Positions 32,403-41,585 of a DNA stretch of 64,000 nt are shown here, piece after piece. Positions within the stretch are counted from its first letter, which is position 1; each line of letters starts with the position of its first letter. The position numbers and the translations under genes were made by a program. The stretch covers positions 1 to 64,000 of the forward strand of contig NZ_JBOITL010000023.1 of NCBI RefSeq assembly GCF_050717515.1, given 5' to 3'. Source of the stretch: Clostridium_AD sp050717515 (lineage in GTDB: Bacteria; Bacillota; Clostridia; Clostridiales; Clostridiaceae). The notes under the pieces were generated by a model. The model was not told the DNA's origin and searched no databases. It worked only from the letters and a program-made list of their open reading frames with translations.

Positions 32403-34580
32403 TTAAAATGAACTCTTCTTAACCACATGAAGCTCATGTAATGCTCTAGTTGCCATCACATATCTAAGTTTATCCTCTTGCTTATATTGCTCTGCGGAAG
32501 CATTTGGACCTTCTAATAGCATGATAACTGCATCAAATTCAAGACCCTTAGCAAAATAGGATGGAATAACCACAATTCCACTATGGTAAACTGCATTTTC
32601 ATTGCTAATAATTTTAATCTTAGCAATGCCTTTAATTAGCTTAAATATTTTTTCTGTTTCACTTATATCTTTACATATAATTGCAATATTTTCATAAGCC
32701 TTGCTTTTAAAATCTTCAACCTTTTGTACTATATAGTTTGTAAGTTCATCCTTATCAAAAATTGATTTTTCTGTTACGGCTTCACCATTTCTTACTATAG
32801 GAACAATAGGCTCTGTGCTCAAATATTTATTAGCATACTCCATTATTTCCACTGTAGATCTGTAACTAGTATTTAGTTTAAACTCCTGAACATTACATTG
32901 TGGAAGTATATTTTTCAAGTCATGCATAGGAAGTCTTCCCTCATATGGAATAATTCGTTGATTACTATCTCCAACTATGGTTAAGGAAGTACACCTTGTT
33001 AATTCTTTTATTACTAAGAATTGAAGTTGATTATAATCCTGAGCTTCATCTATTACTACATGTTTGATTTCTTCTGAAATTTTTATTCCCTCTAACCTAT
33101 TTTTAAAATACAATATACCGCCTAAATCATTTTCTGTTAATCTTTTATAGCCATTAATTTTGTTGTATAAATCAACACAATTTCCATTTTCAAGCCAAAT
33201 AAGATTCCTTTTTAACTTAATTACTTCTTTAATAACTTCACGTATTTTAAGTTTTCTATTAAACTCTAAATCATTTACTTTAAAGCTCTTTTCTTCCTCA
33301 GATAATGAAGACACAGTTTTTTCATATTCCTTTTGTATAAGTCTAACTTTTTCATCTCTAGCATCACTAATCTTAGAATAAATAATTCTTTTAATTTTCT
33401 TACTTCTCCTAAATAATGGCATAGTTTTATAATAATTATAAAACATTTCCATTATATCTTCTTTAGATAATATTACCTCATTCATAAAAAATAAATCTTC
33501 TATTTTAAAGTATTCACTATCTAATTTTTCTACTGCATCATCAAGGAAATTTTTATACTCTATAGAATTTTTGTACATAATGTCCTCTGTAAATTCACTT
33601 TCTCCACTAAGCACTTTTTCCATATATTCTTTTAGACTCATCACTTCTTCAATTTCCAAAATATCAAAGGCGAAGTCTCTAAATGTTGTTTGTTTAACAC
33701 CTGATTCTCCAAGACTTGGAAGCACTAAAGATATATACTCCATAAATACATTGTTTGGTCCGAGTATTAAAACCTTATCTTGAAGTATTTTCCTGTAATT
33801 ATAAAGTAGATAAGCTACTCTATGAAGAGCAATAGTAGTTTTCCCACTTCCTGCCACACCATCCACTACAATAGTTTTGGTTCTTGGTTGTCTTATTAAA
33901 TCATCCTGTTCCTTTTGTATTGTCATTATTATATCTTTTAACTTTTCTGAAGCATTGCTACTAAGCACCATTTGAAGTATCTCATCTTTTATATCTAGCG
34001 CTGAGTCAAACATACCCATAAGTTTTTCTTTTTTTATAATATATTGCCTCTTAGCTAAAATATTCACTAGCATCTTTTCTTTAGGCGCTTCATAAAAAGC
34101 TTCCCCTAGAGCTCCGGTATAAAATAAGGATGCAATCGGTGCTCTCCAATCTACTATTAGTGGTTCAAATGTATTCTCTGGCGTAACTCCAAATCTTCCT
34201 ATATACATTTCATTAATACCATAATCTTCTTCTGAAAAATCAATTCTTCCAAAATAAGGAGAACTCTTTAGTTGAGTTAACTCTTTAAGTCTTCTATCAA
34301 TAGTTTTAAAGGCTTCTTCCTTGACATATATCTCATGATCAAAATATTCTATTACCATATCCTCATCATCTCTATAGTCTTCAATTACTTTTTTCCTATA
34401 TTCTAAAATATATTTTGTAATTTCTTTTCTCTTTTCAATATATTTTAAAATTTCTTCACTAATGATTTCAATATCCACTTTTAGTTTTTCTTCTTCTATA
34501 TTAAATTCTAATTGCTTTTTTAATTCCACTTCTATGAGACTAGCGTCCATATCATATTTATTATTATTCAAAACTATCAC
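32403..34580 (-). CDS. helD: HelD-like superfamily I helicase / RNA polymerase recycling factor
   Basis: A 725-residue UvrD-like protein. A coiled-coil N-terminus (EEEKLKVDIEIISEEILKYI) is typical of HelD, which inserts it into the RNA polymerase channels. Then come VDWRAPIASLFYTGALG, a family signature, Walker A GVAGSGKTTIALHRVAYLLY, Walker B VIDEAQDYNQLQ, motif III TIVGDSNQRI and a C-terminal motif VMATRALHELH. HelD releases stalled RNA polymerase in Bacillus. The stop lies about 15 bases from a MITE-like element. It is monocistronic, with the epimerase gene 21 bases upstream. Confidence 0.9.
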   Translation of the reverse strand: MIVLNNNKYDMDASLIEVELKKQLEFNIEEEKLKVDIEIISEEILKYIEKRKEITKYILEYRKKVIEDYRDDEDMVIEYFDHEIYVKEEAFKTIDRRLKELTQLKSSPYFGRIDFSEEDYGINEMYIGRFGVTPENTFEPLIVDWRAPIASLFYTGALGEAFYEAPKEKMLVNILAKRQYIIKKEKLMGMFDSALDIKDEILQMVLSSNASEKLKDIIMTIQKEQDDLIRQPRTKTIVVDGVAGSGKTTIALHRVAYLLYNYRKILQDKVLILGPNNVFMEYISLVLPSLGESGVKQTTFRDFAFDILEIEEVMSLKEYMEKVLSGESEFTEDIMYKNSIEYKNFLDDAVEKLDSEYFKIEDLFFMNEVILSKEDIMEMFYNYYKTMPLFRRSKKIKRIIYSKISDARDEKVRLIQKEYEKTVSSLSEEEKSFKVNDLEFNRKLKIREVIKEVIKLKRNLIWLENGNCVDLYNKINGYKRLTENDLGGILYFKNRLEGIKISEEIKHVVIDEAQDYNQLQFLVIKELTRCTSLTIVGDSNQRIIPYEGRLPMHDLKNILPQCNVQEFKLNTSYRSTVEIMEYANKYLSTEPIVPIVRNGEAVTEKSIFDKDELTNYIVQKVEDFKSKAYENIAIICKDISETEKIFKLIKGIAKIKIISNENAVYHSGIVVIPSYFAKGLEFDAVIMLLEGPNASAEQYKQEDKLRYVMATRALHELHVVKKSSF

Positions 34581-34601
34581 CCCATTTCAATGGTTATATT
34601 T

Positions 34602-35690
34602 TTATAAAATTTCATGCCATCCAATAACATCTGAAATACCAAGGCCAGGACCATCATTAATAGTTATTCTATTTCCTGTAATACATGCCCCTCCAATTAT
34701 CGAATCATTCTCAAATAACAACATAGTATCTAGGTCTGCTTTAATCATATTAGATTTTGATGCCGCAAAACTAGTTGCTGCTGTTATGCCCATTCTGCTT
34801 TCTAGCATACATCCCATCATGCATCTTATACCCATATTTTCTGCCATGTTGTATATTTTTATTGCATTATTAATTCCTCCACACTTCATAAGCTTTATGC
34901 TTATAAGGTCTGCTGCTCTTCTTTCAATTATCTTAAAGGCATCTGAAGGCCCAAAAACTGCTTCATCTGCAAGAATCTTTGTTTCCACATTGTCTGTAAC
35001 ATATTTTAGTCCATCTATATCCCAAGCATTAACTGGTTGCTCAACAAACTCAATGTCTAGTCCCATATCTTCAAATTTTCTAATAATACTTACAGCTTCT
35101 TTGGGTCTCCAACCTTGATTAGCATCTACCCTTATTTTTATCCCTCGTCTTACTGCTTTTCTTACAGCTTTTACTCTCTCTATATCATGTTCTAAATCAT
35201 TCCCAATTTTTACTTTTAAATATGTATACCCTTGCATTACAGCTTCTAGGGATTTTCCTACCATTTGTTCTACAGTATCATTTGCTATTGTAAGATCTGT
35301 AGTTAATGAAGTTTTGTATCCTCCCAAAAATTTATAAAGTGGCACTCCATAATTTTTACAAAGCAAATCATATATAGCCATATCAATAGCAGCTTTCGCA
35401 CTATTATTTCCATGAATTGAATTATGAATTACTTTCATAATTTCTTCAAGATTATCAATGTCCAGGCCTAGAATTTCTGGCTTAATATAGTTTATTGCTC
35501 CAATAATTGAATTCTCTGTTTCTCCAGTTATAGAAGGAGTCGGCGCTGCACTACCATAGCCTATTTCTCCTGTATCTGTAATCATTTTTATAACTATTTC
35601 ATCAGAAAATGTAAGAAATCTCTTTCCTACTCTATATGGTTTTTTCAAAGGAGTAGTAATTTTACCAATTTTAATTTCTTTTATTTTCAT
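34602..35690 (-). CDS. Dipeptide epimerase (enolase superfamily)
   Basis: A 362-residue enolase-superfamily protein, most like L-Ala-D/L-Glu epimerases that recycle murein peptides. The catalytic lysine pair is in YLKVKIG, metal ligands are in RVDANQGW, FVEQPV and LADEAVFG, and the second base region is SIKLMKCGGI. Its N-terminal capping domain is normal (KIGKITTPLKKPYRVGKR). The dipeptidase PepV encoded upstream fits a dipeptide route. Exact dipeptide specificity cannot be read. Confidence 0.88.
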   Translation of the reverse strand: MKIKEIKIGKITTPLKKPYRVGKRFLTFSDEIVIKMITDTGEIGYGSAAPTPSITGETENSIIGAINYIKPEILGLDIDNLEEIMKVIHNSIHGNNSAKAAIDMAIYDLLCKNYGVPLYKFLGGYKTSLTTDLTIANDTVEQMVGKSLEAVMQGYTYLKVKIGNDLEHDIERVKAVRKAVRRGIKIRVDANQGWRPKEAVSIIRKFEDMGLDIEFVEQPVNAWDIDGLKYVTDNVETKILADEAVFGPSDAFKIIERRAADLISIKLMKCGGINNAIKIYNMAENMGIRCMMGCMLESRMGITAATSFAASKSNMIKADLDTMLLFENDSIIGGACITGNRITINDGPGLGISDVIGWHEIL

Positions 35691-35812
35691 AATTATCCCT
35701 CGCTAAAATTATAATATTTTTTATAGTATTTAACTTGTTCCTAATATTATATTATACCTCTATATCCATTTTAATTCTACAATTTTGCTATTAATTAATT
35801 TTTAAAATACTA

Positions 35813-35845
35813 AGGCCTACATCTTATTTTATAAGATATAGGCCT
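35813..35845 (-). terminator. Terminator after pepV
   Basis: AGGCCTA-ATCTTAT arms pair across a short loop, about 50 bases after the pepV stop on the minus strand, followed by an AT-rich tail. Confidence 0.6.
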
Positions 35846-35897
35846 ATAAGTTATATGATTTCCACCAAAACATACATCATATTTTATAAGAGGTATG

Positions 35898-37289
35898 TTA
35901 TTTTGCTAATTCATATAATGCGTGAGCATATATTTTTGCATTTTTAATTAAATTATCAATAGTGATATATTCATTTTTCTTATGAATAGTGTCTGGTTCT
36001 CCTGGGAACATTGGTCCAAATGCTACAGTGTTAGGCATTTCTTTAGCATAAGTTCCTCCACCTATAGATACTAATTTAGCTTCTTTTCCAGTTTGCTCAG
36101 TATAGACCTTTTGAAGTGCTTTAATAATTGGGCTCTCTGGTGAAAAATATAATGGTTCTTGATGAACAAATTTTTCTACTCTTATTCCAGTTCCCTCTAT
36201 TCTATTATTAAATGGATTCATCATATCTTCTAATTTGTTTGTTACAGGATATCTTAAATTCAAGGTCATTGTAGCTGAATTTTCATCCATACGTACAACT
36301 CCAACATTAAAAGATAATTTTCCTGAATTCTCATCTTCGAGACAAACTCCAAAAGACTCTCCGTGTGTTTCCATACCTATGTTCTTATTTAAAAATCCAA
36401 CAAATTTTGACACATCGTTTGTTCCAAAATCCACAGTTCCAAGGAAAGCAAATAATTGCATTATGGCATTGACTCCAATTTCTGGTGTACTTCCATGAGC
36501 TGCTTCACCTACAGATTTAATTATTACCACATCTTCTTTAACCTCTGCTGAAAGCTTGTAATTCATTTTTTTCGCAAAAGTATCTAATGCATTAATAATG
36601 TTTTTTGCGTCTTTAGCTACAATTCCTGCCTCGCAATAATCAGGTACTATATTAGCTACTTGACCACCCTTGATATATTTAATGTGGTTTTCACTTGAAT
36701 TCTTTTTATTGAAATCTTTTACAATGTTGAAAATAGTTATACCTTTTTCTCCATTGATTATTGGATAGTCTGCATCTGGTGTAAAACCAGCAACTGGTGC
36801 TTTTTCTTTTTCTAAATAATATTCAAGTTCCTTGCTTCCTGTTTCTTCATTAGTTCCAAATAAAACTCTAATTCTTTTAGACACAGGCAATTTTGCATCT
36901 TTAATTGCTTTTAATCCATATAATGTTGCCATTATTGGTCCTTTATCATCTGTAGTTCCACGTCCGTACATTTTTCCATCATGAATTTCTGCACCATATG
37001 GTGGATAAATCCATCCTTCGCCTTCTGGAACTACATCCAAGTGACCTAGGGCTAAAACATAATCTTCACCTTGTCCGTACTCTGCATATCCAACATAACC
37101 ATCTAAGTTAACTGTATGAAAACCTAAATTTTTTGCAGTATTTAAAGCACATTCTAATGATTTAGCTACACCTTCGCCAAAAGGCATGCCAGGTTTTGGT
37201 TCACTTTCTACACTCTTAATTCTTATGACTTCTTGGGTAGACTTAACAATATCCTCTTTCATAGCGTCAATTAATTTATTTAATTCCAT
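35898..37289 (-). CDS. pepV: Dipeptidase PepV (M20 family)
   Basis: An M20-type metallopeptidase of 463 residues that cleaves unspecific dipeptides, including carnosine-like ones, in the cytosol. Metal and catalytic residues are in LGHLDVVPEGEGW, GRGTTDDKGP and GTNEETGSKE. The late IGGGTYAKEMPNTVAFGP segment is typical of PepV. The start is the ATG at 37289, with GGAGGG 8 bases before; the frame runs 9 codons further. The leader shows a CCACATTA/TAATGTGG hairpin at 37312-37334 just before the ribosome site. The noncoding 37317-37703 otherwise holds only AT-rich DNA and the lepB terminator. Confidence 0.9.
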   Translation of the reverse strand: MELNKLIDAMKEDIVKSTQEVIRIKSVESEPKPGMPFGEGVAKSLECALNTAKNLGFHTVNLDGYVGYAEYGQGEDYVLALGHLDVVPEGEGWIYPPYGAEIHDGKMYGRGTTDDKGPIMATLYGLKAIKDAKLPVSKRIRVLFGTNEETGSKELEYYLEKEKAPVAGFTPDADYPIINGEKGITIFNIVKDFNKKNSSENHIKYIKGGQVANIVPDYCEAGIVAKDAKNIINALDTFAKKMNYKLSAEVKEDVVIIKSVGEAAHGSTPEIGVNAIMQLFAFLGTVDFGTNDVSKFVGFLNKNIGMETHGESFGVCLEDENSGKLSFNVGVVRMDENSATMTLNLRYPVTNKLEDMMNPFNNRIEGTGIRVEKFVHQEPLYFSPESPIIKALQKVYTEQTGKEAKLVSIGGGTYAKEMPNTVAFGPMFPGEPDTIHKKNEYITIDNLIKNAKIYAHALYELAK

Positions 37290-37659
37290 ATTCGTTTCCC
37301 TCCATTTATAGTCCACATTAAACCTACTAATGTGGTTTATTTAGATATGATATATATTATTATTTTTCAAAAGTAATCCATCCCTTTCGAGATAAATACC
37401 TTAGAAACATAATTAATCTATTAATATAATTCTCTTCTACTTTTTCTTTGTTTTTTTATTAAACATACATTTAACCTACAAAATGGCTAAGAGCCATAAC
37501 GGATCTTAACTTATATTTTTATCTTTATTATTTCTTGATTTTAATGTTATATACCATGTCTAATTATAGCACTATATGGTTTTTTTGTCTATTTTTGTAG
37601 CAAATAGGTAGATTCCTAATGCATACTATCAGTTCAAAAAGCATATTTCAAAAAAAAAC

Positions 37660-37702
37660 AAAAGAACAGATGTACAAACTTTCATTCATACTCTGCTCTT
37701 TT
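37660..37702 (-). terminator. Terminator after lepB
   Basis: AAAAGAGCAGA/TCTGTTCTTTT pair across a 21-base loop and are followed by TTTTTTTTT on the minus strand, directly after the signal peptidase stop. Confidence 0.7.
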
Positions 37703-37703
37703 C

Positions 37704-38222
37704 TTATTTAAATTTTCCAAATCTGCTAAAAGGACTAATTATAAATCTTGCTTTGCCCATTATATCTTTCTTCGGTATAAAAGGATTCACCCAATATCTT
37801 GCATCTGAAGAGTTTATTCTATTATCTCCCATAAAAAAATAACTGTCTTCTGGCACTTTAAATTTTACTCCTGCTTTGCCACCTGGATTTTTAACATAGC
37901 TCTCGTCTATTTTCTCCTTATTTATGTACAGTGACCCATCGTCTCTAATTTCAACTTCATCATTGGGTAGTCCTATAAGTCTCTTTATTAAATCTTCATT
38001 TAATTCATCAGAATGGAATACTACTATATCCCCATGTTTAAGGTTTTTCTTGTTATGAACTCTCGTTACTAAAATCTTATCATCTAGGTTTATAGTTGGT
38101 AGCATTGACCCAGTTGGAACAGACACGTTAAAGAAAATAACCTTATTTATGATAAATGCTATTATAATTGCTGCCAGTATTGGCAATATCCAATCTTTAA
38201 ATACTTTTTTTATAATATCCAT
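37704..38222 (-). CDS. lepB: Signal peptidase I
   Basis: Type I signal peptidase of 172 residues that removes signal peptides at the outer face of the membrane. One N-terminal anchor (WILPILAAIIIAFIINKVIF) is followed by the serine nucleophile in PTGSMLPTI, the lysine general base in LIKRLIGLPND and the terminal box YFFMGDNRINSSDARYW. Length fits Bacillus SipS-type enzymes. It is monocistronic. Clostridia usually have several such genes. Confidence 0.94.
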   Translation of the reverse strand: MDIIKKVFKDWILPILAAIIIAFIINKVIFFNVSVPTGSMLPTINLDDKILVTRVHNKKNLKHGDIVVFHSDELNEDLIKRLIGLPNDEVEIRDDGSLYINKEKIDESYVKNPGGKAGVKFKVPEDSYFFMGDNRINSSDARYWVNPFIPKKDIMGKARFIISPFSRFGKFK

Positions 38223-38354
38223 GATTATCTCCTCTCAATTCTAACACATTAATATTTTATCACAATATTTACAATATAGCAGTATTTAAAATTTAGTATA
38301 TGTAAACAATTCTTAAACTTTTAGTGCTTTGACGACATAACCTATAAAATTATT

Positions 38355-38388
38355 AAAGCCCCTAGCATTTTAGCGTGCTAAGAGCTTT
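38355..38388 (-). terminator. Terminator after the alanine symporter gene
   Basis: AAAGCTCTTAGCA pairs with TGCTAGGGGCTTT on the minus strand across an 8-base loop, with an AT-rich tail. Confidence 0.75.
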
Positions 38389-38403
38389 ATTTATAAAATT
38401 CCT

Positions 38404-39792
38404 CTACATTGGTAAATATTTCCCCTTTTCATCAACTTGCCTTATTGGATCAGTATCTATTGCCTCAAGGTTATCATCCCATAAATATTTTTTAGTTTCA
38501 CTAATAATTACAGGGCTGAGCAATATTAAAGCAATTAAATTTGGCAATGCCATTAATCCATTAAATATATCTGCTAAATTCCAAACTAGATTAAGTGAGA
38601 AAACTGAACCAACATAAACAAATATAACCCAAAGTATTCTATAAGGAAGGATTGCTTTTTTACCAAGTAAGTACTCAATTGCCTTTTCTCCATAGTATGA
38701 CCAACCAAGTATAGTTGAAAATACAAATGTTAAAAGTCCAATTGTTAAAATTATAGGTCCTACCACAGGAATAGCCGCGAATGCGCCTTTAGTAAGTGCA
38801 GCACCCTCTAAACCTTCTTTCCACAACCCTGAATTTACAATAACTAAGCCTGTCATTGCACATACAACAACCGTATCCCAAAAAGTCCCTGTTGCTGAAA
38901 CTAAAGCTTGCTTAACAGGATTTCTTGTTTGTGCTGCAGCTGCAACTATTGGGGCACTACCAAGACCTGATTCATTTGAGAAAAGTCCTCTTGAAATACC
39001 ATATCTCATTGCCATCATAACTCCTGCTCCAGCAAATCCACCAGCTGCAGCTTGAGGTGAGAAAGCCTCCCTAAATATTAGGGCTATTGTGCTTCCAATA
39101 GTTTTGTATCCCATTACAAGAAGTATAATACATCCAATAACATAAAATATTGCCATGAATGGAACTAGAATATCGCAAACCTTAGCTATTTTCTTTATTC
39201 CACCCAATATAACAACTGCTACTAATACAGCTATTACAAGTCCTGTAGCCCAAGTTGGAATTTTAAATGTTTCATATACCATTGATGATACGGAGTTTGC
39301 TTGTACCATACACCCAATACCAAAAGCTGCAATGGATGTAAATAATGCAAATAATACTCCTGCCCATTTTGCATTAAGTGCATGTTCTAGAACATACATT
39401 GGTCCACCTGCCATTGTACCATCTTTAGTTTTAACCCGATACTTAACAGATAATAAAGACTCAGAATACTTTGTAGCTATTCCAAATACACCTGTTAACC
39501 AGCACCAAAGAACTGCGCCTGGTCCCCCAAGACCAACTGCCGTTGCAACACCAACTATATTTCCCGTTCCTATAGTAGCTGCAAGTGCTGTGGTTAGAGC
39601 ACTAAATTGACTTACATCTCCCACACCAAAATCATCTTTGGTTACAGAAAGTTTTATAGCCTTAAAAATGTAACGTTGAATAAATTTGAGCCTAAAAGTT
39701 AAAAATAGATGAGTGCCAAATAATAATACAATAAGTGGTATTCCCCATATCCAGCTATTAATTTGGGAAATTAGTTGACTAAATGACTCCAT
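38404..39792 (-). CDS. Sodium:alanine (AGCS) symporter
   Basis: A 462-residue transporter of the alanine or glycine:cation symporter family, with about 11 membrane segments. Family signatures are ALAATIGTGNIVGVATAVGL, GGPGAVLWCWLTGVFG and FSNESGLGSAPIVAAAA. It takes up alanine or glycine with sodium. The start is the ATG at 39792 (MESFSQLI), preceded by AAAGGAGG; the frame extends 14 codons further. The C-terminal tail of about 30 residues is hydrophilic. Confidence 0.92.
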   Translation of the reverse strand: MESFSQLISQINSWIWGIPLIVLLFGTHLFLTFRLKFIQRYIFKAIKLSVTKDDFGVGDVSQFSALTTALAATIGTGNIVGVATAVGLGGPGAVLWCWLTGVFGIATKYSESLLSVKYRVKTKDGTMAGGPMYVLEHALNAKWAGVLFALFTSIAAFGIGCMVQANSVSSMVYETFKIPTWATGLVIAVLVAVVILGGIKKIAKVCDILVPFMAIFYVIGCIILLVMGYKTIGSTIALIFREAFSPQAAAGGFAGAGVMMAMRYGISRGLFSNESGLGSAPIVAAAAQTRNPVKQALVSATGTFWDTVVVCAMTGLVIVNSGLWKEGLEGAALTKGAFAAIPVVGPIILTIGLLTFVFSTILGWSYYGEKAIEYLLGKKAILPYRILWVIFVYVGSVFSLNLVWNLADIFNGLMALPNLIALILLSPVIISETKKYLWDDNLEAIDTDPIRQVDEKGKYLPM

Positions 39793-39909
39793 AAAAAATC
39801 CTCCTTTTATAGTTTTATCACTCTTATTATACATTATTTGGAATCTACAATAAATCAGAATTTTACGACAAATTATTTTATAAAACTTATCAAAAAAAAA
39901 TATGTAATC

Positions 39910-40116
39910 TCAATTATGTTTAAACTTTTTCTTAAGTATTTGGTCAATATACTCTTTCGATTTCCAGTTCAACCCACCTATCTTAGTCATTTTCTTGCAT
40001 TCAAGAATTATTTTTTTATTTCCTAGGTTAATAATGCCCATATAATGTTTTTGAGATATAGATTCCAATAATCTTTCATTTTTCGTAAATATTATTATAC
40101 AAGTTTGTTCCGTCAT
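39910..40116 (-). CDS. Hypothetical protein, 68 residues (doubtful)
   Basis: An open frame starting MTEQTCIIIFTKNERLLES and ending KEYIDQILKKKFKHN. The GGAG upstream is too distant (over 20 bases) and codon use is not decisive. It lies in the 400-base gap between the alanine symporter and DUF5692 genes and covers no other gene. It could be a real small protein or a relic. Not recognised. Confidence 0.3.
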   Translation of the reverse strand: MTEQTCIIIFTKNERLLESISQKHYMGIINLGNKKIILECKKMTKIGGLNWKSKEYIDQILKKKFKHN

Positions 40117-40185
40117 GCTTTGATGATTTCTTTAACTCCATGAATAAGTTTAACTAATATTCTAAGCTTAAGTTTATATATAAGT

Positions 40186-40223
40186 AAAAACAACCTCCAA
40201 TATTATAATTGGAGGTTGTTTTT
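40186..40223 (-). terminator. Terminator after the DUF5692 gene
   Basis: AAAAACAACCTCCAAT and its perfect complement form a 16-bp stem with a short loop. The flanking A and T runs make it functional in both directions. It lies about 55 bases after the DUF5692 stop. Confidence 0.85.
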
Positions 40224-40277
40224 AATGTAAATTTTTATACATATAATTTTATTGATTACTGCAACATCAAAAGTTAA

Positions 40278-41213
40278 TTATCTATTTTCTTCAATAACCT
40301 GCTTGTACGCTTTTGTTCCAACGAAAATTTCGTCTTTTAATGGATTGAGTTTGTTTTTGCGGATCTTATTAAACTGATAAATTGCTAGTGCAGCATTTCC
40401 GCTTAAAGACACCAAACTTACGATAAAAAACGCAGTTGAATTATGTGTAGTAGCTACTGGAGCTATGCGATCTGCAAAGGAAGGTATCGTCATAACAAAC
40501 ATAATCCACAAGGCAAGTGTTTGTGCGCGATGCTGAAGCCACGCTCCTTTTTTGATAAAGAAAGCAGGTATTGTGCAGGAAAGCAACAATGCCAAACCAC
40601 AGTAAAATGAATGATCCGCTATACAATTGTAGGTATAGGCGAAATTCCACAAATCATAAGCTATGATCCAAGGCCAAATCATGTCAGGCCAAATCATATC
40701 TTTTGTTTTGTCTTTAGAAATAAAAATACCAACCCATCCGCAGATGGTGACGATATTAAGTAATCCAGCTATACCATTCATGATATTCCATGGTCCTGAC
40801 ATTACCCAAAGGTTGTCTACATATGCTCCATTCCATGCCCCGTATGAAAAGCATTGGAAATCACGAATAGCTGCTTCAAATATATTAAGTGCCAATATAA
40901 ATGCAGGAAAGCATAATACCCACTTCTTTTTAAGGAGTGATGGTATATAGCGAAGAGCCATAAACCCAAGACATCCTGCCAGAGCGGAATAAGTTTTTAC
41001 CCAATTAAACCAAGTGCCTGTACCATATTCATTCCCTGGTGCTGCCGTTGTTGGCCAAACAAATATAGTTAGCCCTATAGGAACAATTAAAAAAAGTATA
41101 ATCCCGCCCCATTTTGTAGAACGACCAAGCTCATTAAAAGCCATTAAAGCAAATACGACAAAAATTAAAATCCCCCAACTAGTAAAATTTGGTGTTTTGT
41201 ACAAAAGACCCAT
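40278..41213 (-). CDS. DUF5692 family membrane protein
   Basis: A 311-residue protein with about nine hydrophobic segments (SWGILIFVVFALMAFNEL, WGGIILFLIVPIGLTIFVWP, KWVLCFPAFILALNIFEAAI and later ones). It fits the uncharacterised DUF5692 family. An in-frame duplication gives WPDMIWP next to MIWP. The start is chosen at the ATG at 41213 (MGLLYKTPNF), behind GGGGGGAA; two upstream ATGs lack sites. Composition is visibly more GC-rich than its neighbours, which suggests transfer. An exact consensus promoter lies upstream. Confidence 0.78.
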   Translation of the reverse strand: MGLLYKTPNFTSWGILIFVVFALMAFNELGRSTKWGGIILFLIVPIGLTIFVWPTTAAPGNEYGTGTWFNWVKTYSALAGCLGFMALRYIPSLLKKKWVLCFPAFILALNIFEAAIRDFQCFSYGAWNGAYVDNLWVMSGPWNIMNGIAGLLNIVTICGWVGIFISKDKTKDMIWPDMIWPWIIAYDLWNFAYTYNCIADHSFYCGLALLLSCTIPAFFIKKGAWLQHRAQTLALWIMFVMTIPSFADRIAPVATTHNSTAFFIVSLVSLSGNAALAIYQFNKIRKNKLNPLKDEIFVGTKAYKQVIEENR

Positions 41214-41327
41214 AATACTTTCCCCCCATAAATTAATATTCGACATAACTCTAATACCCCTGTAAACACAAATCATTTAACGTATAAATGTTTGTGAACT
41301 TGGTGTCTATTCTTGTCGACAGGCATA

Positions 41328-41356
41328 ATTATATTATATAATGTCTCGCGTGTCAA
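41328..41356 (-). promoter_or_regulatory. Consensus promoter of the DUF5692 gene
   Basis: On the minus strand TTGACA (41351-41356) and TATAAT (41328-41333) are spaced exactly 17 bases. A TGTCGACA palindrome just downstream may be an operator. Confidence 0.8.
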
Positions 41357-41486
41357 ATACTTGAAACATGCCCAATTGTATCAATTAAAGTAAAAAAACT
41401 CAACGTCAAAATGAAATATAACTCTTAAATGATCTTTTACAAATACCTAAACCTGTTTAGTTCTCTATATTTGTTCTCACCTTTAA

Positions 41487-41517
41487 CAAAAATCCCCCAG
41501 ACTAATAGTCTGAGGGA
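41487..41517 (-). terminator. Terminator after the rlmCD-type gene
   Basis: TCCCTCAGACT/AGTCTGGGGGA forms a strong stem followed by TTTTTG on the minus strand. Confidence 0.8.
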
Positions 41518-41553
41518 ACATAAAACACACTTAAATTTTTTCCTAAAATTCTC

Positions 41554-41580
41554 AACTTGCCACTTGCCACGTGGATGGCA
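41554..41580 (-). repeat. 27-bp dispersed repeat, copy 2
   Basis: The minus strand repeats the 28642-28668 sequence with one change. It lies just after the methyltransferase stop, ahead of its terminator. Confidence 0.7.
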
Positions 41581-41585
41581 CCAAC

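Noticed and set aside
34462..35118. 218-codon plus-strand ORF opposite the epimerase and helicase starts
   Set aside because: It is antisense to two well-supported genes and its product is low-complexity hydrophobic; a shadow frame.
39155..39610. 151-codon plus-strand ORF inside the alanine symporter
   Set aside because: It is fully antisense to a clear transporter gene, with no independent signal.
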